Shown here piece after piece: positions 58,836-64,000 of a stretch of DNA of 64,000 bases. The translations under genes and the position numbers were made by a program. Under the pieces are notes generated by a model. The model worked only from the letters and a program-made list of their open reading frames with translations. It searched no databases and had not been told where the DNA came from. The stretch is from assembly GCA_029781115.1 (NCBI GenBank), contig JAKOXG010000018.1:1-64000 (forward strand), in the 5' to 3' direction. This stretch comes from Candidatus Cloacimonadota bacterium (GTDB lineage Bacteria; Cloacimonadota; Cloacimonadia; Cloacimonadales; Cloacimonadaceae). Every line of letters begins with the position of its first letter. Position 1 is the stretch's first letter.

Positions 58836-61800
58836 TTAAATCTCTTTGAGGATCTCCTTGATGGCGCGCTGCAATTGGGGATCGCGCTCTGCGATGGTAT
58901 CGTTGGGAGTGTGTTGGATGATGATATCCGGCATAGCGCCTGTGCCTTCCATATTGGTTCCATCCATCTTATACCAGCCGGAACCGGGAAGGCGCATGGA
59001 TGAGCCATCCACGAGATTGTATTCCCAAGTGCCGATCACCGCACCGCTGGAAGGGTAGCCCACCACCTTCCCCAGCTTGAGCTGCTGGTACACGATTGGG
59101 AAGATCTCGCCATCAGAGAAGGAATGCTCGTCTACCAGCACGATGCTGGGTTTGTCCCAAGCGCTATAGGGCTCCGGTCTGGGTTCATAGGTTCTGCGGC
59201 GGCTGGTGGAATAGGCATATTGCTTTTTGATCAGGATACTGATCAGCATGTCGTGGATGCGGCCACCCACATTGCCCCTCACGTCGATGATGAGCGCTTT
59301 TTTATCCACATTATCCGTGTAGAGCTCCTTGGTAAACTGCTCATAATTTTCCGTGCCCATAGCCGGGATGTGGATATAGCCCACTTGGGAATCGGTGAGT
59401 TCATCCACCAGTTGACGGCTTCTGGCCACTTTGTAATCGTAGCCCAGCTTCCTGACTTCGCTCCAAGAGAGGCCGTTGATGTCTGCCTCGATCTCCTCGC
59501 CATCACGCTCCAGTTTGAGATAGATGCGCTTGCCCACTTTGTTCATCAGCAGCGAATCCACGGGTGTGTGGGCGGTGATCTCGTGACCGTCTATATGCGT
59601 GAGCAGGTCGCCGACTTGCAGCTTGTAATAGTGATCCAAGCGAGTGTGAGGATAGACGAAAGAGATCTTGATGCCCCGATCCAGCCGGTTTTCCCGGTCA
59701 AAATCCAAACCCAGATAGGTGGTCTGATGATACCTGCTTCGCTCGGTCTCACGTCTGGGATAGAAGCCAGTGTGAGAGGCATTGACGTCGCCTATCATTT
59801 CGTCCACCACGGTGGCCAGATCGTAGATATTGCGGGCTTGCTTGGCGTAGGGCAGGTAGAGGTCATACATCGCCTGCCAGTCCCTGCCGTGCATGGTGGG
59901 ATCATAAAAGTTGTCGCCAAACACGCCCCAGACCTCCTCAAAGACCCTGGTATTGAGCGTGCTTTCATCCCACTCATAATCCACATCCACGGTGATCTCT
60001 TTGGGAGCGCCGCCGATGGCACAGCTATTGATGGTACCATTGGTGATGTAGTAATAGGTGCCGCTACTATGCTGCACGTTGAAGGTTCTGAAGCCAAAAT
60101 CCAGCTCAGTTTTGCTGTCTTTTCCATAGATGGTGGCACTCTTGAGGATGAAGTTTTTATTTGAGCGGCTGCCGTTGCTGAAGTAGTAGAATTTGTTATC
60201 ACCTTGCATACGATACAGATAGAGATAGGCCTCGCTATCCTTGAGGATGTTGACCAGACGCTGCTTGAGCCCCGGCCAGTAGATCTCCAGGCTGGGCTTT
60301 TCCGGCTCCGTCTCTTCTATCTCTTCTGACTCTTCTGGCTCTTGCGGTTCTGTGGCTTCCATCTCTTGCGGCTCTGTGGCTTCTTCTACCTGAGCTTCTT
60401 CATCTTCCTCTGGAGGAGCAATTTCTTCCTGTGGAGCTTCTGGTTGCGCCTCTGGCTCCGGATCCACGGCCAAAGCATCCGCCCAAAAGTCTTCGTCATA
60501 CTCAAATTGATCTCTGGGAACCAAATCCAGCCTGTAGATCTCGCCTCCCATAGACAGGACCAGGGAGCGATTGTCCGGCGTCCAAGCCACATTGGAGACA
60601 TAGCCATCCATATTCATCAGCTTGGTATGAACTTGAGTGGCAAAGTCATAGACATACAGTTCATAGACATAATCCGGACGCACGACTGCATAAGCGGCAA
60701 AGTCCTGGCTGTCATTGAAAGCAAGATTTGAGACCATCGGCCAGGGTGCGTTTATGGGTCTGAGGTTGGTAAAACCGCTATCGGCGATCGCCACCTGCGA
60801 GCTCATCACCGCTCCATCGTAATAGAGCACCCACTTTCCGCTCATATCAAGGTAAAACCTGTTCACATTGAGGCTGTCTGAGCCAAACCACCTTACCTTG
60901 GTGAGGTTGGTAGGGTCATCGATGCTGGTGGTAAAGAGCTTTTCCTTGCCCTTATACAGCTTTTGGATCATCAGGGTGCGGTCGTCTTCCATGAAGGTAA
61001 AATTGCTGATGCCGCTCTGATCGAAGGTGATGCGCCTGGGCTCTCCGCCCTTCACCGGACGCAGGAAGGCATCATATTTATATTCAAAAGCCATCAGCTT
61101 CTGGTTTTCTGAGACGGTTACCCTTGAAATGTCGTTGCGTGCCTGGTCAAAGCGGCTGCTATCCTGCCACATATCTTCCGGGATATTGACGTCCAGCAGC
61201 GTCACCTGCGCTCCCTTGGGTGCGTCGGGATCGTATTTGTAAAGCTCGTCAAAGTGCTCAAAGACTACTCGCTCATTGTCTTTGGCGATGCTGATGTCCC
61301 TTGCAGACCACTTATCGAGCCGGCTGAGCTGCTTGGCAGATTTGAAGCTCAGGTTTTTAGCCCTGAAGAGCTGATACCTTTCGCCATCGGATTGACAATA
61401 GAACAGCGCTCCGGTGCTGTGCGAAAAGCGCGGATAGCGGTAAGAATATTTGCCATCCGTGAGCTGGGTATACTCCTTGGTGGCGATATCTATCTTCCAG
61501 AGGTTACCGCTCAGAGAGCCGGTGTAGGCCTCACGGTAGGCATCTCCATAACGGTTGAAGACGATGGATTTGTTGTCCGGCGAAAGTGTGGCAAATCTCT
61601 CGCCAATCTCCGCCAGCAAAGTGGGACGGCTGCCATCCAGCGGCATCTTGTAGAACCCGGAGCCAAAGCGGGGATTATACTTGGTGACCAGCAGCGCATC
61701 CGAATCCTTGAACCATTCCACCACGCTGTAAGATTCCGAGATGATGGCTTTGGCATCGCCACCTTGAGGTGAGATCAGGTAAGGATAGGTGATTCCACCA

Positions 61801-62054
61801 CGGTTGGAATTGAAGGCAATCCACTTGCCGTCATAAGACCATTGCGGCCCCCATTCCGAGGCTTCGGTGGCGGTGAGCCTGCGTGCGTCACCTCCGGCAA
61901 AATCCACAATCCACAGGTCATCATCAAACACAAAGCACACCTGAGAGCCATCCGGAGAGATGCTGGGATCTCTGGGAAACAGGGGCTTGGTTGCCTGCAA
62001 CAGGCTGGCCATACACAGAAATGCTACAATAGCTACAAAAGCTGTCTTTCTCAT
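58836..62054 (-). CDS. Secreted tricorn-type S41 protease
   Basis: 1072 residues. Signal peptide, then a WD40/PD40-like beta-propeller (about 25-520, I-S-P-D-G-S-Q, W-S-Y-D-G-K-W). A long acidic linker rich in E, P, Q and A (about 530-585) follows. Next are the C1 domain (D-V-N-A-S-H-T-G-F-Y-P-R, catalytic His region), a PDZ domain and the S41 peptidase with D-V-R-G-N-V-G-G-R and the nucleophile in H-S-F-S-D-G-E (near S980). Tricorn proteases cut peptides made by larger proteases; archaeal ones are cytoplasmic, this one is exported. Length is near normal (about 1070). It pairs naturally with the C25 peptidases as peptide-degrading machinery. It is followed by TPR and manA genes. Confidence 0.87.
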   Translation of the reverse strand: MRKTAFVAIVAFLCMASLLQATKPLFPRDPSISPDGSQVCFVFDDDLWIVDFAGGDARRLTATEASEWGPQWSYDGKWIAFNSNRGGITYPYLISPQGGDAKAIISESYSVVEWFKDSDALLVTKYNPRFGSGFYKMPLDGSRPTLLAEIGERFATLSPDNKSIVFNRYGDAYREAYTGSLSGNLWKIDIATKEYTQLTDGKYSYRYPRFSHSTGALFYCQSDGERYQLFRAKNLSFKSAKQLSRLDKWSARDISIAKDNERVVFEHFDELYKYDPDAPKGAQVTLLDVNIPEDMWQDSSRFDQARNDISRVTVSENQKLMAFEYKYDAFLRPVKGGEPRRITFDQSGISNFTFMEDDRTLMIQKLYKGKEKLFTTSIDDPTNLTKVRWFGSDSLNVNRFYLDMSGKWVLYYDGAVMSSQVAIADSGFTNLRPINAPWPMVSNLAFNDSQDFAAYAVVRPDYVYELYVYDFATQVHTKLMNMDGYVSNVAWTPDNRSLVLSMGGEIYRLDLVPRDQFEYDEDFWADALAVDPEPEAQPEAPQEEIAPPEEDEEAQVEEATEPQEMEATEPQEPEESEEIEETEPEKPSLEIYWPGLKQRLVNILKDSEAYLYLYRMQGDNKFYYFSNGSRSNKNFILKSATIYGKDSKTELDFGFRTFNVQHSSGTYYYITNGTINSCAIGGAPKEITVDVDYEWDESTLNTRVFEEVWGVFGDNFYDPTMHGRDWQAMYDLYLPYAKQARNIYDLATVVDEMIGDVNASHTGFYPRRETERSRYHQTTYLGLDFDRENRLDRGIKISFVYPHTRLDHYYKLQVGDLLTHIDGHEITAHTPVDSLLMNKVGKRIYLKLERDGEEIEADINGLSWSEVRKLGYDYKVARSRQLVDELTDSQVGYIHIPAMGTENYEQFTKELYTDNVDKKALIIDVRGNVGGRIHDMLISILIKKQYAYSTSRRRTYEPRPEPYSAWDKPSIVLVDEHSFSDGEIFPIVYQQLKLGKVVGYPSSGAVIGTWEYNLVDGSSMRLPGSGWYKMDGTNMEGTGAMPDIIIQHTPNDTIAERDPQLQRAIKEILKEI

Positions 62055-62064
62055 CTATAGTTCC

Positions 62065-63348
62065 TTATTCGTTCTTTTCTTCAATATCCAAACCGTTTTG
62101 GGCTTGCTGTATCTCATAGCTGTGCTTCAAAATCCTCACCTTGAGCTGCGGCAGGACTTCGCCGCTGATCACGATGCTGGCGGGTTCCCTCTCCTCATCG
62201 GTGAGGAAGTGCTCCAGTTCCTGATCCAGCTCTTGCTCTATCTTGCTTATCTTTTGGGAAATCTCCTCGGTCTGCTGCGTTGAGCCCTCTTGCTTGGCAT
62301 GCACCAAATCCTTGGTGAGTTGCATGAGCAGCGTCTTGTAGAAGGAACTGATGGTGATCTCCAACTGGGTAAAGTTCTCCGCACCCTGCTGACCGACGTA
62401 GCCGGCCCGGATGCGCTTGATGCTCTGCACGTTGCTGTTGATGATGCCGCCAGCGTCAGAGACCTGCACGCCCAACTCACCCACGAGCTCGCACTGTTCT
62501 ATCCCACTGCAATTGACCTCGCCTTTGCACAGCAGGCGTGTGCTGCTGATAAAGCCGCTCTTTACCGAGCCCAAAACCTCTATGCCCGGTTTGCGGCACT
62601 CCTCGATCTCCTGCTTTACCAACAGGTCTCCCCCACAATACACTTGGCTTTGGCTGATGCGGCCTGTCACAAGCAGGTTGCCGCCCACCCACAGGGAGCT
62701 GTCCACCACGTCGCCCTCCACGTTCAGGTTTACGGGCAGCCGCAAGCCTTGCACCCCTGTCAGGTCACCACTCACATAGAGCTCATCGATGATGTGCATG
62801 CGGCCATCGTCATCTATGCTGACATAGCCGGCTTTGGTGCTGGTGAAACGTCCCTTTTCGGGATCAAAAACCACGTTCTCGCCTGCCAGGCTCTTGTCGC
62901 CCTCCAGCTGCTTGGGGTCAAAGCTGATCATCTCACCCAGCACGTTGTAGATGCTGCCTTCGCGCTCGAAGATGTTGTCGTTAAAATCTGCCAACACGGT
63001 TCCCGCTTCCAGGCAGGAAAGGTGCGAGATGCGCAGCGGGTCTATATTGGCGCCAAAGTCTTTGGCTTCCTCCACATCAAAGTAGTGGTTGATGGTCTGA
63101 TGGATAGACGTGGCTTTGCACATGGCGATGGGGAATTTGAGATCGTATTCTCTCACGAGGTTGTGCTTGCGGGTATAACGCAAGGCGCCTTCAAAGCCGT
63201 ATTTGATTCCTGCTGCATCGATGAGGTCGAGTATCTCCTGTTCGTCGATCAGCCTGCCTGTCTTCTTGATCGTCAGCCAAGCGGAGAGCCTGTCTTCGCT
63301 TATCTCTAAGATCAGGTTTCCCTGTTTGTTTGTAAAAGTGTCATTCAT
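62065..63348 (-). CDS. FapA/DUF342-like polymer-forming protein
   Basis: 427 residues. The N-terminal helical domain is followed by a beta-helix (about 190-330) with rungs such as L-Y-V-S-G-D-L-T-G, V-E-G-D-V-V-D-S-S-L-W-V-G-G-N-L-L-V-T-G and V-Y-C-G-G-D-L-L-V-K, then a coiled coil. DUF342/FapA proteins are cytoplasmic with unclear function, sometimes linked to motility. It overlaps the PgeF-like gene by 8 bases and precedes the tricorn gene by 10. Confidence 0.75.
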   Translation of the reverse strand: MNDTFTNKQGNLILEISEDRLSAWLTIKKTGRLIDEQEILDLIDAAGIKYGFEGALRYTRKHNLVREYDLKFPIAMCKATSIHQTINHYFDVEEAKDFGANIDPLRISHLSCLEAGTVLADFNDNIFEREGSIYNVLGEMISFDPKQLEGDKSLAGENVVFDPEKGRFTSTKAGYVSIDDDGRMHIIDELYVSGDLTGVQGLRLPVNLNVEGDVVDSSLWVGGNLLVTGRISQSQVYCGGDLLVKQEIEECRKPGIEVLGSVKSGFISSTRLLCKGEVNCSGIEQCELVGELGVQVSDAGGIINSNVQSIKRIRAGYVGQQGAENFTQLEITISSFYKTLLMQLTKDLVHAKQEGSTQQTEEISQKISKIEQELDQELEHFLTDEEREPASIVISGEVLPQLKVRILKHSYEIQQAQNGLDIEEKNE

Positions 63349-64000
63349 GCTCTATTCCCACTAAATTGATTTGCCTACGGTTGCTGCCGTCTCTGCGGAA
63401 GGAATGGTAGCCACGGTCTGCATGGGTACAATTCATATCTTGATCTATATCTCTAAAAGCCACGCCCGCGCTGAGCAGCTGCTGAAACACAGCTGAGCGA
63501 ATGTCCAACTGATGGTTGTCGTTGAGCCGGGGATGCAGCCCTTGCTCCTGCATGGAGCTGACAAACTGCTCATAGAGCTCGGGGCTCACCTGATAGTGCT
63601 CAGCGCAGATGCAAGCACCCACCCACACGCTGAGGTCTTGCGGCAGGATGCCAAAGTGTGCCCTTAACATATCGATAGCTTTGCCCACAATGTTTTGCCG
63701 GGTGCCTTCGCGTCCGGAATGCAAGGCTGCCACTGCCCGATGTTGTTTATCCATCATCAGGATGGGCGCACAATCCGCAGTGCGGATCATCAGATACTGC
63801 TCCGGCACCTGTGTGATCAAGCCATCCACACCGGCAATCTTCGCTTTATCCCCAAAGCCGGCACCGGAATCGCTCTGGCTGCAGATGTGTATCCGGCTGC
63901 CGTGCACCTGTTCAGCGCTCACCACTTGGGAAAGCGGGATCACCTTATCCTCCAGCCTGATGCAGTCCTGTTGCAATAACTGCCGATATTCAGGCTCTCT
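63341..64000 (-). CDS. pgeF: PgeF/YfiH-type laccase-domain protein, 5'-truncated by the window
   Basis: Family members correct mis-made peptidoglycan precursors or act as multicopper oxidases. The visible 220 residues start at the window edge and lack the N-terminal part, so the true start is outside (a TTG at 63976 is open upstream). Seen are S-A-E-Q-V-H-G-S, R-T-A-D-C-A-P-I, L-H-S-G-R-E-G-T (usually H-A-G-W-R-G-T) and C-T-H-A-D-R-G-Y-H-S-F-R-R-D, the zinc/copper ligands and conserved tail. The H-S-G-R-E variant is a small departure. Ends overlapping the FapA-like gene by 8 bases. Confidence 0.85.
   Translation of the reverse strand, partial: REPEYRQLLQQDCIRLEDKVIPLSQVVSAEQVHGSRIHICSQSDSGAGFGDKAKIAGVDGLITQVPEQYLMIRTADCAPILMMDKQHRAVAALHSGREGTRQNIVGKAIDMLRAHFGILPQDLSVWVGACICAEHYQVSPELYEQFVSSMQEQGLHPRLNDNHQLDIRSAVFQQLLSAGVAFRDIDQDMNCTHADRGYHSFRRDGSNRRQINLVGIEHE

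Noticed and set aside
1-64000. tRNA or rRNA genes
   Set aside because: I looked for T-loop and anticodon patterns in the intergenic regions and saw none; a tRNA search tool could confirm this.

Overview
This 64 kb window looks like a chromosome segment of an anaerobic diderm bacterium of the FCB group, most likely Candidatus Cloacimonadota. The case is inferential. It rests on gingipain-type (C25) peptidases with FlgD-like C-terminal tails, a PorU/PorV-like pair, many outer-membrane barrel proteins, an archaeal/eukaryotic-type prolyl-tRNA synthetase, and hydrogenase/Nuo-like E-F-G flavoproteins without a complex I. No 16S rRNA or tRNA gene was found to settle the taxonomy.

Layout. 1-300: end of an IS3-like element and a small palindromic repeat. 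304-6341 (minus): a NuoE-NuoF-(NfnB/GltD-FdhA fusion) redox operon closed by a thioesterase. 6456-7737 (minus): a Xer recombinase and a small membrane protein. 7826-13743 (plus): sugar acyltransferase, polyprenol-phosphate glycosyltransferase, RuvB, flippase and asparagine-synthase-like enzyme. 14182-31427 plus proS to 32934 (minus): proS-cinA-purD, then PorU-like sortase, PorV-like barrel, lipoprotein and two large C25 peptidases. 33690-44952 (plus): SLBB protein and tyrosine-kinase/Wzc-like protein, then ispE-prs-rplY-pth-rpsF-ssb-rpsR-(membrane protein)-rplI-(membrane protein)-dciA-like-rpe-ffh. 45382-47132: DUF2089 and DUF4097-like pair. 47217-51296: an orange-protein-like (ORP) Fe-S ATPase operon (DUF134, NifX-like, two MinD-like ferredoxin ATPases, NifX-DUF5320 fusion, Mrp). 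51375-55371 (minus): four outer-membrane proteins. 55557-64000 (minus): CapA-like, ManA, TPR, secreted tricorn protease, FapA-like and PgeF-like (cut by the window end).

How the parts fit. The redox operon probably couples NAD(H), NADP(H) and ferredoxin. PorU/PorV-like proteins and the two C25 peptidases have matching C-terminal tails and probably form a secretion-and-attachment module. The SLBB/Wzc pair, flippase, acyltransferase and ManA point to surface polysaccharide. The NifX/Mrp operon is a metal-sulfur cofactor assembly or signalling module.

Most notable non-coding signal: a ~220 bp intergenic repeat present three times (13817-14035, 33179-33399, 54395-54612). All copies have matching inverted ends, near-identical length and a further palindrome about 45 bp outside one end. 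A second short palindromic repeat (GGCGGTTCGGCGACCGCC) also occurs three times.
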